A stretch of DNA of 64,000 nucleotides from NCBI GenBank assembly GCA_016235815.1, contig JACRIM010000017.1, forward strand, positions 176,967 to 240,966. Direction: 5' to 3'. This document shows positions 1 to 8,996 of this stretch, piece after piece. Both the position numbers and the translations under genes were made by a program. Positions within the stretch are counted from its first letter, which is position 1. Each line of letters starts with the position of its first letter. The notes beneath the pieces were generated by a model, which made no database searches, was not told the DNA's origin, and saw nothing but the letters and a program-made list of their open reading frames with translations. Source of the DNA: Planctomycetota bacterium. GTDB lineage: Bacteria > Planctomycetota > Phycisphaerae > UBA1845 > UTPLA1.

Positions 1-106
1 CGGTCAGACCGCCGAGAAAGATGACGTCGGAGAGATGCGCATAGCGCAGCAAACCGGCGAGCATGAGGATGAGAAGACCAAGCGTGAACCAGGCGGGCCA
101 GGTCAT
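1..106 (-). CDS. SLC13-type permease, N-terminal fragment (runs off the window)
   Basis: The minus strand opens with an ATG and reads MTWPAWFTLGLLILMLAGLL, then RYAHLSDVIFLGGLT, with no stop before the window edge. A short hydrophobic helix followed by an 'SDVIFLGGLT' segment is how many bacterial SLC13/citrate-transporter-like permeases begin (family recollection). A modest GGCGGAG lies upstream. The gene follows isocitrate dehydrogenase on the same strand after about 30 bases, so the two may be co-transcribed. Only 35 residues are visible, so the substrate cannot be inferred. Confidence 0.6.
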   Translation of the reverse strand, partial: MTWPAWFTLGLLILMLAGLLRYAHLSDVIFLGGLT

Positions 107-136
107 GTGCGACGATGCTCCGCCCCCATGTGCGAA

Positions 137-1618
137 TTAGTCTTCGCCCTGCGACTTGGTGTACCCCGGCTGATCGTTAAAGACCTGAAGCTTTTCGATG
201 TGTGACCAGCGATGCTTCGCGGCGATTCGCTGGACGGCATCGGCCAATTGGGCCTCGGTCAATTCCGCGTTGCTGTCACGCATCATCAATCTGCAGGGAT
301 AATGATCCACGCAATCGGTAACCGCGCCGGTTGCGGGATAGACCTTGGTCCCACGATTGGTCACGACCTTGAGCAACAGCGGCGATCCTTCCAGGAGGGC
401 GGCGACACTCTTGCCGAGGGCGTCGGCGCTGAGCGACGACTCGATGTGCAAGTCGATGCCCACCGTCTTCCGCGACGTTGCTTTCACAAAATCGGGGGCC
501 GTGGACACCTGCGGCAGTTTGATCGGCTTCACGTCGCGAACGCGCCATTTTTCACTGCGCTTGCCGAGATTGGCAATGATGGCATCGGTGTATTCCGACG
601 TCTTGAAACACTTCGGATTGTCGTAGCCCACGATGTCGCCGGTGCCGCGACCCGACGCGGCATTCTGCTCCAGTGTGTGCAGCACGGCATGTTCCATTTT
701 CTGCGCTGCTTCGAACTCGCCCAGATGACGCAGCAGCATGACGCCAGTCATGATGACGGCAGTCGGGTTGATGACATTTTTGCCGGCGTATTTTGGAGCC
801 GAGCCGTGCACCGCCTCAAAGATCGCCACATCGCTGCCGATGTTGGCCGATGGCGCGAAACCGAGGCCGCCGATGAGGGCGCTGGTCAGGTCGCTCATGA
901 TGTCGCCGTTCATGTTCGTGGTGACGATTACGTCGAACTGCTCGGGCTTCTTGACGAGCTGGTGGCAGCAGTTGTCCACGATCACGTGCCACGACTGGAT
1001 GTCCGGGTATTCCTTTGCGATCTCTTCAAAGGTGCGCTTGAGCATGCCTTCGGTGAATTTCATGATGTTGGACTTCGACGCGCAGGCCACGCTCTTGCGG
1101 CCTTCGGAGCGGGCGAACTCAAAGGCGAGCCGCACGATCTTCTCGCAACCCTTGCGTGAAATGAGCTTGAGGCACTGGGCGACGCCGGGCGTCTGCATAT
1201 GCTCGATGCCGGCATAAAGGTCTTCGACGTTTTCGCGCACGACGACGAGATCGATGTTGCGCCCGCTGTACGGCGTCTTAATTCCGGGCAGTTCGCGGAC
1301 GGGGCGGATGTTGCCGTAGGTCTCGAAAAGCTTGCGCAGGGTGACATTCGCGCTTTTTTCGCCGTAGCCGACGGGTGTGCCGAGGGGCCCTTTCAGCACG
1401 ACGCGCGTCTTGCAGACGGATTCGATTGTCTCTTGCGGGACGCCGGAGGCGATGCCCTGCTTGAAGACGCTTTCGCCGGCATGGCGAACTTCCCATTCAA
1501 CCTTGGCGCCGCTGGCTTCAATAATCCGCTTCGCCGATTCGACGCATTCGGGTCCGATGCCGTCGCCGGGTATGAGAGTGACGAGTTTCTTGCCTGAGGG
1601 GGTGGTGACAAACGCCAT
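137..1618 (-). CDS. icd: NADP-type isocitrate dehydrogenase, long Thermus-like form
   Basis: This is a 493-residue isocitrate/isopropylmalate dehydrogenase-family enzyme, expected to oxidise isocitrate to 2-oxoglutarate in the cytoplasm. It shows the LIPGDGIGPE start, the substrate-binding segment GEKSANVTLRK (about residues 86-96), VRENVEDLYAGIEH, the K-SNIMK segment, and the metal-binding stretch DVIVTTNMNGDIMSDL. After the catalytic core there is an extra C-terminal domain of roughly 130 residues, giving the length of the Thermus-type enzyme rather than the ~415-residue E. coli type. A GGAG lies seven bases before the ATG. Coenzyme preference (NADP) is inferred from the subfamily. Confidence 0.93.
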   Translation of the reverse strand: MAFVTTPSGKKLVTLIPGDGIGPECVESAKRIIEASGAKVEWEVRHAGESVFKQGIASGVPQETIESVCKTRVVLKGPLGTPVGYGEKSANVTLRKLFETYGNIRPVRELPGIKTPYSGRNIDLVVVRENVEDLYAGIEHMQTPGVAQCLKLISRKGCEKIVRLAFEFARSEGRKSVACASKSNIMKFTEGMLKRTFEEIAKEYPDIQSWHVIVDNCCHQLVKKPEQFDVIVTTNMNGDIMSDLTSALIGGLGFAPSANIGSDVAIFEAVHGSAPKYAGKNVINPTAVIMTGVMLLRHLGEFEAAQKMEHAVLHTLEQNAASGRGTGDIVGYDNPKCFKTSEYTDAIIANLGKRSEKWRVRDVKPIKLPQVSTAPDFVKATSRKTVGIDLHIESSLSADALGKSVAALLEGSPLLLKVVTNRGTKVYPATGAVTDCVDHYPCRLMMRDSNAELTEAQLADAVQRIAAKHRWSHIEKLQVFNDQPGYTKSQGED

Positions 1619-1731
1619 GGGGGTCTCCGACGGAATCCTGCGCCGACGTCGCGGCTTTTTACGGTTAATAGCCCGGCAACGGTATCACGAAACGCCCAAT
1701 TCGGCAAGGCGAGACGCTCCGAGATCGTCTG

Positions 1732-2028
1732 TTACGGCGGGCTGTTTTTGACATCGGGAGGCGTCGCGGCCGGGGATTCGGGAGGCTTGCTTTCGTCGGG
1801 TGCAGAACCGCTGAATCCCATGGCCTCAAATGCGCCCAGCGTCTTTGCCTTCATCTTTTTGAGCAGCAGCTTGGCCCACACGAACTCCGTGCCGAGGACG
1901 GCGAGGCCCGCAGGAATGACGACGACGGCCGGACCCGGCGCGACGATCATAATGATGCCGATCAGGACGATGGTGGAGCCGATGATGAAGATGACGACTT
2001 TTCGCGCGGTCTTCAGGATCATGTCCAT
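1732..2028 (-). CDS. PGPGW-family small membrane protein
   Basis: A 98-residue protein with two adjacent hydrophobic segments (about 10-28 and 33-50) joined by a Gly-Pro turn (APGPAVVVIPAGLAVLG), then FVWAKLLLKK and a Pro/Ser-rich cytoplasmic-type tail. This matches the PGPGW putative transmembrane family, whose function is unknown. Its AGAAGGG ribosome site is better placed for the second Met (ATG at 2022), so the protein may be two residues shorter. An extended -10 element lies about 30 bases upstream. Confidence 0.75.
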   Translation of the reverse strand: MDMILKTARKVVIFIIGSTIVLIGIIMIVAPGPAVVVIPAGLAVLGTEFVWAKLLLKKMKAKTLGAFEAMGFSGSAPDESKPPESPAATPPDVKNSPP

Positions 2029-2058
2029 CCCTTCTTCGAGTTATCGACGGGTGTAATC

Positions 2059-2067
2059 ACTATAGCA
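2059..2067 (-). promoter_or_regulatory. extended -10 promoter element for the PGPGW gene
   Basis: On the minus strand the sequence reads TGCTATAGT, an extended -10 (TGn plus TATAGT), about 30 bases before the PGPGW start. No convincing -35 is visible, as is common for extended -10 promoters. Confidence 0.4.
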
Positions 2068-2205
2068 TGATTCGCAGGGTCGGCGCAACGGAGCGACCAT
2101 GGCCGTGCGATCCGGGTCGCAATGCCGTTTAGCCGATTAAGATGGTATCGAGCGGCGGCCCGATTGGTTCGCGCCCATGGGCCGCGCCGACTCAAGGTGG
2201 TGGTC

Positions 2206-2403
2206 ATGTCGTTTATACGAAAGCTTGCGGCGTGGGGAATGGTCGGCATGGTGGCGCTCGGCAGCGGCTGTGCCCAACCGGAGCAGAGGGTCGAGAAAAA
2301 GAAGAAGACCATCCGCGTCCGCGCGCCATACACCCGTGTTGACGTCGAGATCCCCGAAGATGATGACGAGGATGTCGATGTCAATGTCCGTGTGGATCGG
2401 TAG
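2206..2403 (+). CDS. small predicted lipoprotein with an acidic tail
   Basis: A 65-residue product: a basic start (MSFIRKL), a hydrophobic core and a lipobox-like LGSGC, so it is probably a lipidated export product with Cys near residue 22. The mature part is a lysine cluster (EKKKKTIRVR) followed by a strongly acidic stretch (IPEDDDEDVDV). The ATG is preceded by AAGGTGG at a suitable distance; a longer frame starting at 2122 lacks this and would bury the signal peptide. No known family recognised. It lies just upstream of uvrA on the same strand. Confidence 0.5.
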   Translation: MSFIRKLAAWGMVGMVALGSGCAQPEQRVEKKKKTIRVRAPYTRVDVEIPEDDDEDVDVNVRVDR

Positions 2404-2449
2404 CGAGCGAACGTCACACCGCTTCTTGCATATCTCATAGCGCGGTACG

Positions 2450-5305
2450 ATGACCCATTTGGTCATGGCTGAAAACGCGCAAAACAAGTCGGTCGGCGAG
2501 GAACGGGTCATCGCGATCCGCGGGGCACGCACGCACAACCTCGCCAATGTGTCGCTGGATATCCCGCGCGATCGGCTCGTCGTCGTCACGGGCCTTTCGG
2601 GGTCGGGCAAGAGCAGTCTCGCCTTTGACACGATTTATGCCGAAGGCCAGCGACGATACGTCGAGTCGCTTTCGGCGTATGCCCGACAATTTCTCGGCCA
2701 GATGGTGAAGCCCGACGTCGATCAGATCACCGGCCTGCCGCCGACCATTGCGATCTCGCAGCAGGGAGGGCGGAGCAATCCGCGCAGCACTGTCGCGACC
2801 ACAACCGAGATTTATGACTTTTTGAGACTTCTCTTTGCCCGCGTCGGGACGCCGCATTGCCCGAAATGTGGCAAGGTGATCGCGAGGCAATCCGTCTCGC
2901 AGATCGTAGATGCGCTGCTCGACATGCCCGAGGGGACCAAAGCGGTGGTGCTCGCGCCGCTGGTTCGCAAGTCCAAGGGCGACCATGCGGAGGTATTGGC
3001 CCGCGTGCTACGGGATGGCTTCGTTCGCGTTCGCATTGACGGCGAAACGCATGAAATCAAAGCGGTTCCGGAGTTGGGCAAGACCAAGGCGCACACCATT
3101 GAAGCCGTGGTGGATCGCGTGGTGATTAAACGCGACATGCGATTGCGTCTGACCGAGTCCGTGGAGGCCAGCCTGCGCGTGGGCGATGGGGTCATGACGG
3201 TGTCGGCGTGTCGGCCTGGCGGCGCGGAGAAGTGGGAAGAAACGACGTACAGCGAGCGTTACTCGTGCATCGACTGCGGCGTGAGCCTGCCCGAGATGGC
3301 GCCGCGGTTGTTCTCGTTTAATTCGCCGCACGGAGCGTGCCGGGAGTGCGATGGGCTGGGCACCGTCTTGGAGTTTGACGCGGAGTTGGTCGTGTCGGAC
3401 GCGTCGCGATCGCTCAACGACGGGGCCATTGAACCGTGGCGTCGGTCAGGCCAGCGAATGTCAGGTGTGTATAACCGATTGCTCGATGAGTTCTGCGAGC
3501 GATTCAAGGTGTCACCGAGCACACCGTACAAGCTGTTGCCCGAGAAGAAGCGAACGATCCTGCTGCACGGCACGACGAAGGAAGATGAGAAGGCGTTCAA
3601 GTGTCACTTCGAAGGGGCGTTGCCGAATCTGGTGCGGCGCTGGAAGGAGACCGAGAGCGAGTCGGTGAAGGATGCGCTGCACGCCTATATGACGCAGTCG
3701 CCGTGCAAGGCGTGCGCGGGGTCGCGGCTGCGCGCGGAGGCCATGGCGGTCAAGGTCGGCGGGCTTTCAATTGATGCGGTGACGGCGATGAGCATCGACG
3801 CAGCCGCGGGGTTTTTCTTAGGATTGGCATTCAGCGGTGATGCACAAGCCATCGCGGCAACGATTGTGGACGAGATTCGGCGGCGACTGAAATTCATGAT
3901 CGACGTGGGCATTGGGTATCTGACACTCAATCGGACGACGGCGACGCTCTCGGGTGGCGAGGCGCAGCGGATTCGACTGGCCACGCAAGTCGGCAGCGGG
4001 CTGGTCGGCGTGTGTTACGTGCTCGATGAACCGACCACGGGGTTGCACCCGCGCGACACGGCCAAGCTGATTCGTACGCTTCGCGAATTGACGGCATTGG
4101 GAAACTCGGTGCTGGTAGTTGAGCATGACGTGGAGGCCATCGCAGCGGCCGATTGGATCGTGGATGTCGGCCCGGGTGCGGGGCTGCATGGCGGGCGCGT
4201 GCTGGTGAACGGACCGCGCGAGGCACTCATGGCATCGGGCGAGTCGATGACGGCGAAGTATCTGCGCGGTGACGTGGCGATTGAGGCCCCGGTGCAGCGG
4301 CGCGATGTCTCACCAAAAAAGTGCGTGGAGATTCGCGGTGCGTCGGAGAACAATCTGAAGGGCATCGATGTTCGCATTCCGCTTGGCGTGTTCTGCTGCA
4401 TTACGGGTGTGAGCGGTTCGGGGAAGTCATCACTGGTGAATCAGATCCTGCTGCCGGCGCTGAAGAACCGCCTGGCTGACGGGCATGCCCGCGTCGGGAA
4501 GCACGATCGGGTGCTGGGTGTCAGCCAGATCGAGAAGATCATCGAGATCGACCAGTCGCCGATCGGACGCACACCGCGAAGCAACGCCGCGACGTACACG
4601 GGTATTTTCGATCACATTCGCGATTTGTTCGCGAAGACGCGTGAGGCAAAGCTGCGGGGTTACAACGCGGCGCGATTCAGCTTCAACGTGAAGGGCGGCC
4701 GATGCGAGGCATGCCAAGGGCAGGGCCTCAAGCGGATCGAGATGCACTTCCTGCCGGATATTTTCGTACAGTGCGACCAGTGTCGCGGCACGCGCTACAG
4801 CCGGGAGATGCTGGAGATTCGGTACCGCGGCAAGAGCATCGCGGATGTGCTGGAGCTGCGCGTGGAGGAGGCGATGGAGTTTTTTGAAAGCTTCAGCGCA
4901 ATTCGGCAGTTGCTCGCCGCGATGCAGGACGTGGGGCTGGGGTATCTCGCGCTGGGGCAGTCGTCGACGACACTTTCTGGCGGCGAGGCGCAGCGCGTGA
5001 AGCTCGCGGCGGAACTGGGCAAGTCGGCGATGGGGCACACGCTGTATGTGCTGGATGAACCGACAACGGGGCTGCACTTTGCGGACATTCATCGACTGGT
5101 GGATGTGTTGAATCGGCTGTGCAACCTCGGGCACAGCGTGGTAGTGATCGAACACAATCTCGACGTTGTGCGACAGGCGGATTGGATTATTGATCTGGGG
5201 CCGGAGGGCGGTGAGGCAGGCGGGCGAATCGTGGCGGAGGGAACGCCGGAGACCGTGAAGGCGTGCGCGGGGAGCTACACCGGGAAGTGGCTGGCGGGAG
5301 CCTGA
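2450..5305 (+). CDS. uvrA: excinuclease ABC subunit UvrA
   Basis: A 951-residue UvrA, the ATP-dependent damage sensor of nucleotide excision repair that loads UvrB. Visible are Walker A of ATPase I (GLSGSGKSS, about 48-56), the UvrA hallmark YVESLSAYARQFL, two zinc modules (one starting CPKCG near 138; a later CEACQGQG...CDQCRGTRY pair), two ABC signatures (LSGGEAQRIRL and LSGGEAQRVKL), a second Walker A (GVSGSGKSS), and two LDEPTTGLH Walker B/D-loop segments. Length is normal for UvrA. An internal ATG at 2465 (MAENAQ) is an alternative start. The gene ends one base from the convergent ECF sigma gene. Confidence 0.97.
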   Translation: MTHLVMAENAQNKSVGEERVIAIRGARTHNLANVSLDIPRDRLVVVTGLSGSGKSSLAFDTIYAEGQRRYVESLSAYARQFLGQMVKPDVDQITGLPPTIAISQQGGRSNPRSTVATTTEIYDFLRLLFARVGTPHCPKCGKVIARQSVSQIVDALLDMPEGTKAVVLAPLVRKSKGDHAEVLARVLRDGFVRVRIDGETHEIKAVPELGKTKAHTIEAVVDRVVIKRDMRLRLTESVEASLRVGDGVMTVSACRPGGAEKWEETTYSERYSCIDCGVSLPEMAPRLFSFNSPHGACRECDGLGTVLEFDAELVVSDASRSLNDGAIEPWRRSGQRMSGVYNRLLDEFCERFKVSPSTPYKLLPEKKRTILLHGTTKEDEKAFKCHFEGALPNLVRRWKETESESVKDALHAYMTQSPCKACAGSRLRAEAMAVKVGGLSIDAVTAMSIDAAAGFFLGLAFSGDAQAIAATIVDEIRRRLKFMIDVGIGYLTLNRTTATLSGGEAQRIRLATQVGSGLVGVCYVLDEPTTGLHPRDTAKLIRTLRELTALGNSVLVVEHDVEAIAAADWIVDVGPGAGLHGGRVLVNGPREALMASGESMTAKYLRGDVAIEAPVQRRDVSPKKCVEIRGASENNLKGIDVRIPLGVFCCITGVSGSGKSSLVNQILLPALKNRLADGHARVGKHDRVLGVSQIEKIIEIDQSPIGRTPRSNAATYTGIFDHIRDLFAKTREAKLRGYNAARFSFNVKGGRCEACQGQGLKRIEMHFLPDIFVQCDQCRGTRYSREMLEIRYRGKSIADVLELRVEEAMEFFESFSAIRQLLAAMQDVGLGYLALGQSSTTLSGGEAQRVKLAAELGKSAMGHTLYVLDEPTTGLHFADIHRLVDVLNRLCNLGHSVVVIEHNLDVVRQADWIIDLGPEGGEAGGRIVAEGTPETVKACAGSYTGKWLAGA

Positions 5306-5306
5306 G

Positions 5307-5870
5307 TCATAAGTCTGTTAACAGCGATGGATGCTCGCGCAGCTTCTTCATCGCCTCGTAAAGCCGCGACTTCACGACGGACACCGGTATCTCCAGAATC
5401 TCGGCAATCTCGTCGCGCGAAAGGTTTTCGGCGTATCGCAGGCGAAGCACCTCGCTTTGCGTATCGGGGAGCGCGGCGACGAGGTTGTTCAAGCGTTGAT
5501 GAAGTTCGTCGCGGGCCATGCGCGTCAGGTTGCCGGTCACATCCTCGCCAAACACCGACTCAGGCGGCAGATCGCCGGGAGGCGGTTTGCGTCGGCGCGT
5601 GCGCAGCACCTTGAGGCAGTGGTTCCGTGCGACACGATACAGCCAGGCACGAAAATGATCGGGCACGACATCGGATCGGAGCGTCTGCACGAAGACTTCC
5701 TGCACGGCGTCTTGCGCGTCGATCACGTCGTGGAGATAACCCATGCAAAAGCGCAGAATCGCCGGGCCGTGGATGGCCTCCAGCATTTTGGCGGCCTCCG
5801 AATCGCCGTTGCGCAGCCGAATGACAAGCGACGGAGTCAGATCGGCCGGTTGTGGGGCGTTGGTGCTCAC
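5307..5870 (-). CDS. ECF-type RNA polymerase sigma factor, translationally coupled to kinase
   Basis: About 187 residues with sigma region 2 (ILRFCMGYLHDVIDAQDAVQEVF), a short linker, and region 4 (LPDTQSEVLRLRYAENLSRDEIAEIL...VVKSRLYEAMKKL), so it should redirect RNA polymerase to alternative promoters. I chose the GTG start at 5870: it overlaps the kinase stop as GTGA and follows AAAGGCGG at good spacing. A longer frame to 5993 would lie wholly within the kinase and has no ribosome site. The overlap implies coupled translation, so the kinase with its ZAS-like N-terminus is the probable regulator. ECF factors linked to Ser/Thr kinases are known in planctomycetes. Confidence 0.9.
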   Translation of the reverse strand: MSTNAPQPADLTPSLVIRLRNGDSEAAKMLEAIHGPAILRFCMGYLHDVIDAQDAVQEVFVQTLRSDVVPDHFRAWLYRVARNHCLKVLRTRRRKPPPGDLPPESVFGEDVTGNLTRMARDELHQRLNNLVAALPDTQSEVLRLRYAENLSRDEIAEILEIPVSVVKSRLYEAMKKLREHPSLLTDL

Positions 5871-7639
5871 GGGCGATCCGCCTTTCGCGTGGTCGATGCG
5901 CCGGTGCGCGATGGCGCGGTTGGTTGAGAGGCGGGTAATCGTTGGGGATTCGCGGTGGCGCCGTATTCGCGTGCTTTGTCGGGCTTTCCCCATGCCGTGT
6001 AAAGCGCGGCGAGTGCGTCTCGCGCTTCGATCGTACGGTTATGGTTCGCACCGCGATAGGCACGGATGACTGGGTAAGACTCGGCGAGCAAGATCTCGGC
6101 CTGCTGAAACGAGCCGGGCCGGATCAGGCATTCCCCGAGGGCGCTCTTGGCTTCGGCAATGAGACCGCTTTGGCCGGGGTAATAGGCGGCATAATCCTGC
6201 ATCGCTTTTCGCAGGATCGGCTCAGCCTCCCGGGCCTTGCCCCGCGCGGTAAGCACACGGCCGAGCAGGATGCGGGTGTCGAGGACGGATTTGCTCTCGT
6301 TGGGCATTCTTCCTTTGAAACCCTCCAGGGCGCTGATGCAATGAGCTTCGACTTTGTTCAGCTCCTTCACTCGTGCCTCATCGGTCTTTGCGCGGCGCGC
6401 GTCTTCCCAGTTTCGGCCTGCTAATTCGAGGCGCATCAGCGCCGCCTCGACTTCGGACGTCGGCGCGAGCGCGCGTTCCCGTGCTTCACGGGCTTCGGAA
6501 AAGATGACCGTGATCCAGGCCCCAAAGCCGGTGGAAAGGGCGACGATCACGCCGATCAGGGCCGCGGTTGTTTTGTTTCGGGAAATGACTTTGCGAAGTT
6601 TGTACAGCCGGCTTGGGCGTCGTGCCGAAATCGGTTCGTGCCGGCGATAGCGTCGAAGATCGTCCGCCAGTTCACTGACCCGCTGGTAACGACGGGTGGG
6701 GTCTTTCTCAAGCCCTTTCAGCAAAATCGTCTCGATGTCGCCGCGAAGGCGTCGATCCTGCGACCCCGGGCGCGATGGGGCCTGTTCGCAAATGGTGCGC
6801 AGGGCTTCGTGCGGCATCCGCGAGGATGTGGAATAGGGCGGGCGCTCGACGAGCAATTCGTAGAGAATGACGCAAAGCGAATAGACGTCGCTGGGAATGC
6901 CGATGGCCTGCGAATCGCCCCGGGCGTGTTCGGGGCTCATATAGGCCAGCGTGCCGACGATCTTTCCCGGTTCGACAACGGTGGCGGTCATTTGACCGTT
7001 GGTGTCGGATATTCGGGCGAGGCCGAAATCGAGAATCTTCGGTTGTGCGCCGGCCTCGACAAGAATGTTCGACGGTTTGAGGTCGCGGTGAATGACGCCC
7101 TGTTGGTGGGCGTATTCCAGGGCGTCGCAGACTTTCAGAAACAGCTCCAGCCGATCATCGAGCGACAGGTTGTTTTCTTTTGCGTAGTCGAGAATTGAAA
7201 CGCCGTCGACCAGCTCCATCGCGAAGAATGCCTGGCCGTCGTCGGTCGTGCCGGATTGATAGACGCTTGCGATCTGGGGATGGCGAAGCAGCGCGAGCGT
7301 GTCGGCCTCTCTGCGAATTCGGCGCGCGTCGCGTTCGTCGATGATGCAACTACTCTTCACGACTTTGAGCGCGACGCGTCGCTTGGGCGAGGGTTGTTGG
7401 GCTTCGAAGACCCAGCCTTGGCCGCCCGAGCCGATGAGTCGATAGATTTGGTAGTCGCCGATTCGCTCGGGGATTCGCACGATTGGGGCGGCGACGGACG
7501 TGGCCACCTTGCCGATGGTCTGTGTGATCTCTCGCGCCCGCTCGCGGCAAATGGGGCAGGAATCAAGGTGGGATTGGAGTTCGGGGGCGTCGCGGTCGAT
7601 CCAACTGAAGAGCTGTTCCTCAGTGATCTCGCAGGGCAT
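5867..7639 (-). CDS. Ser/Thr protein kinase with N-terminal ZAS-like zinc motif, one TM and TPR-like tail
   Basis: From the ATG at 7639 (GGTGGAG six bases upstream) the protein has 590 residues. Residues 24-31 read H-x3-C-x2-C, the ZAS zinc pattern of anti-sigma factors. Then comes a Hanks-type kinase: Gly-loop GSGGQG (70-75), Lys 92 in ALKVV, HRDLKPSN (184-191), DFG (204-206), and YMSPEHARG before the APE-like region. A transmembrane helix follows (about 358-380), and the outside tail contains TPR-like helices. It should phosphorylate proteins at the membrane. The longer in-frame upstream region (to 8029) has several Mets but no good ribosome site. The downstream sigma gene overlaps its stop codon. 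Confidence 0.88.
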   Translation of the reverse strand: MPCEITEEQLFSWIDRDAPELQSHLDSCPICRERAREITQTIGKVATSVAAPIVRIPERIGDYQIYRLIGSGGQGWVFEAQQPSPKRRVALKVVKSSCIIDERDARRIRREADTLALLRHPQIASVYQSGTTDDGQAFFAMELVDGVSILDYAKENNLSLDDRLELFLKVCDALEYAHQQGVIHRDLKPSNILVEAGAQPKILDFGLARISDTNGQMTATVVEPGKIVGTLAYMSPEHARGDSQAIGIPSDVYSLCVILYELLVERPPYSTSSRMPHEALRTICEQAPSRPGSQDRRLRGDIETILLKGLEKDPTRRYQRVSELADDLRRYRRHEPISARRPSRLYKLRKVISRNKTTAALIGVIVALSTGFGAWITVIFSEAREARERALAPTSEVEAALMRLELAGRNWEDARRAKTDEARVKELNKVEAHCISALEGFKGRMPNESKSVLDTRILLGRVLTARGKAREAEPILRKAMQDYAAYYPGQSGLIAEAKSALGECLIRPGSFQQAEILLAESYPVIRAYRGANHNRTIEARDALAALYTAWGKPDKAREYGATANPQRLPASQPTAPSRTGASTTRKADRP

Positions 7640-8015
7640 CAGTGGCTCCACCGCACGTCCCAGGGGGTGATGATCCGGGGGCGGCCGCTTCACCGAACCA
7701 ACCCCGGTAATCATACGCAAAGTCATGTCAGAAAACAAGTTAGATTGTGACATGGAACACCCGAAAATCACTCCCGCCGACTCGGCTGGTGCGGGATCGT
7801 ACTGGGTAGGAAGGCTCATCGAATCCCGTCGGAGGCGCACTCGCGGGATGTTTGCGACCGGCGGGCGACCGGGCCTACGCGGGAGTGGGCCCTGGGTCCA
7901 ATGGTTGGGCCATCGACCGGGTTGTCGCCCGACCGACAGCCCGGCTGATTTGTTATAATAGATGCTGCAATGGGCAGATATCCAGTAGCTAAATAGGTGG
8001 AAGTGAGGTGCAAAC
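7640..8015 (+). other. divergent intergenic region between kinase and pseudopilin genes
   Basis: About 375 bases without a supported gene. It holds an extended -10 element for the pseudopilin gene and the leader of the kinase gene. A continuation of the kinase frame runs through part of it, but its composition (Pro/Arg-rich) and the lack of a ribosome site argue against coding. Confidence 0.5.
7951..7959 (+). promoter_or_regulatory. extended -10 promoter (TGTTATAAT) for the pseudopilin cluster
   Basis: A perfect TATAAT at 7954-7959 is preceded by TG one base away, forming an extended -10. No consensus -35 is seen 16-18 bases upstream. Transcription would start near 7966, about 50 bases before the first pseudopilin gene. 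Confidence 0.55.
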
Positions 8016-8945
8016 ATGCAAAATGCCATAAGTCATCGTCGTTCGGCCTTTACGCTGATTGAGTTGTTGATCGTCATCGCGATCATCGCGCTCTTGATTT
8101 CGATCTTGCTTCCGGCGCTTCAGGCCGCCCGAAACGAGGGCACCAAGACGGTCTGCCTCAGCAACCTGAAGGAAATCCTGCGCGGCAACGCCATGTACGA
8201 CAATGACAATGGCGACAGCCGGGAGTTGCCGTGGTATTTCACCAAGCCGAATGGTGGACCGGCGTACGGGACCGCGGAAGGCATGTTTGCGACCCCGGAT
8301 ACGCTTACCCCGTGGGTGTTCGGTGGTTTCCGCGCTCCGCGCCCTTATGGCACGTTCAACACGGCGGACAGCAGCATTTACCCGGCTCAATTCCGCCCGA
8401 TCAACAAGTACCTTGAACCGACGGCGCATTGCGATCCACAGGATGAAAACGATCGCGGCAAGGACGTGATCAAACTCTTTGTCTGCCCCGGTGATCGCTA
8501 CAACACGGTGTCGACCATTGGAACGACGCCCGCATTCGCGGAAGAAGATGATCGTCCCGCCTATGACGCCCTTGGCAGCAGCTACGGGTTAAACACGCGC
8601 TGGCTCCAGGGGTATTACGGGTCAAACTTCTCCAGCGCACTCAATAATGCCACTGAATTCGCGGCCGCGAAAGCGCGAATCGCCCGCGGAACGGTGGGTG
8701 GTGCGGCGTCTCGATTCATCCAATGGGACGAGATCGGCTTTTACAGCGCGGCGCAGAATGCCGCCGAAAAACTTGAATGGAGCGGCGCCAAACCCCAACG
8801 CAACGGTTGGCATCGAAAGTTCTCATTCTGGTCGGTGGGATTTGCCGACGGCCACGCCACACACGGGTATTTTGACACACGCATCGTGTACGGCTTGGGC
8901 GGCTCGATCTGGCAGCCCGACTATTATCGCGGAACGCCTCCGTGA
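8016..8945 (+). CDS. type II secretion-type pseudopilin (planctomycete H-X9-DG family), copy 1
   Basis: A 309-residue protein with a short basic leader ([11 protein letters not shown]), then [20 protein letters not shown], the prepilin peptidase cleavage site and N-terminal helix of class III signal peptides. The large mature domain has conserved Cys pairs (HCDP, FVCPGDR) and ends with [12 protein letters not shown] and [10 protein letters not shown], the C-terminal FADGH feature typical of the planctomycete pseudopilin-like family (often annotated DUF1559 or 'prepilin-type cleavage/methylation domain'). A GTGAGGTG precedes the ATG. It is the first of three closely similar tandem genes. Its role is inferred to be in an envelope secretion or pilus-like apparatus. 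Confidence 0.9.
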   Translation: MQNAISHRRSAFTLIELLIVIAIIALLISILLPALQAARNEGTKTVCLSNLKEILRGNAMYDNDNGDSRELPWYFTKPNGGPAYGTAEGMFATPDTLTPWVFGGFRAPRPYGTFNTADSSIYPAQFRPINKYLEPTAHCDPQDENDRGKDVIKLFVCPGDRYNTVSTIGTTPAFAEEDDRPAYDALGSSYGLNTRWLQGYYGSNFSSALNNATEFAAAKARIARGTVGGAASRFIQWDEIGFYSAAQNAAEKLEWSGAKPQRNGWHRKFSFWSVGFADGHATHGYFDTRIVYGLGGSIWQPDYYRGTPP

Positions 8946-8996
8946 TTCGCCGCTACAATGGCGCGACACCGAGGTGGAAAGGCGGCAGGCGTGGCG

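Noticed and set aside
212..1159. Long plus-strand open frame opposite isocitrate dehydrogenase
   Set aside because: Antisense to a confident gene; composition is the mirror of a high-GC coding frame and there is no ribosome site.
5307..5993. Longer sigma factor starting at 5993
   Set aside because: Would overlap most of the kinase C-terminal end; GTG at 5870 has a ribosome site and GTGA coupling.
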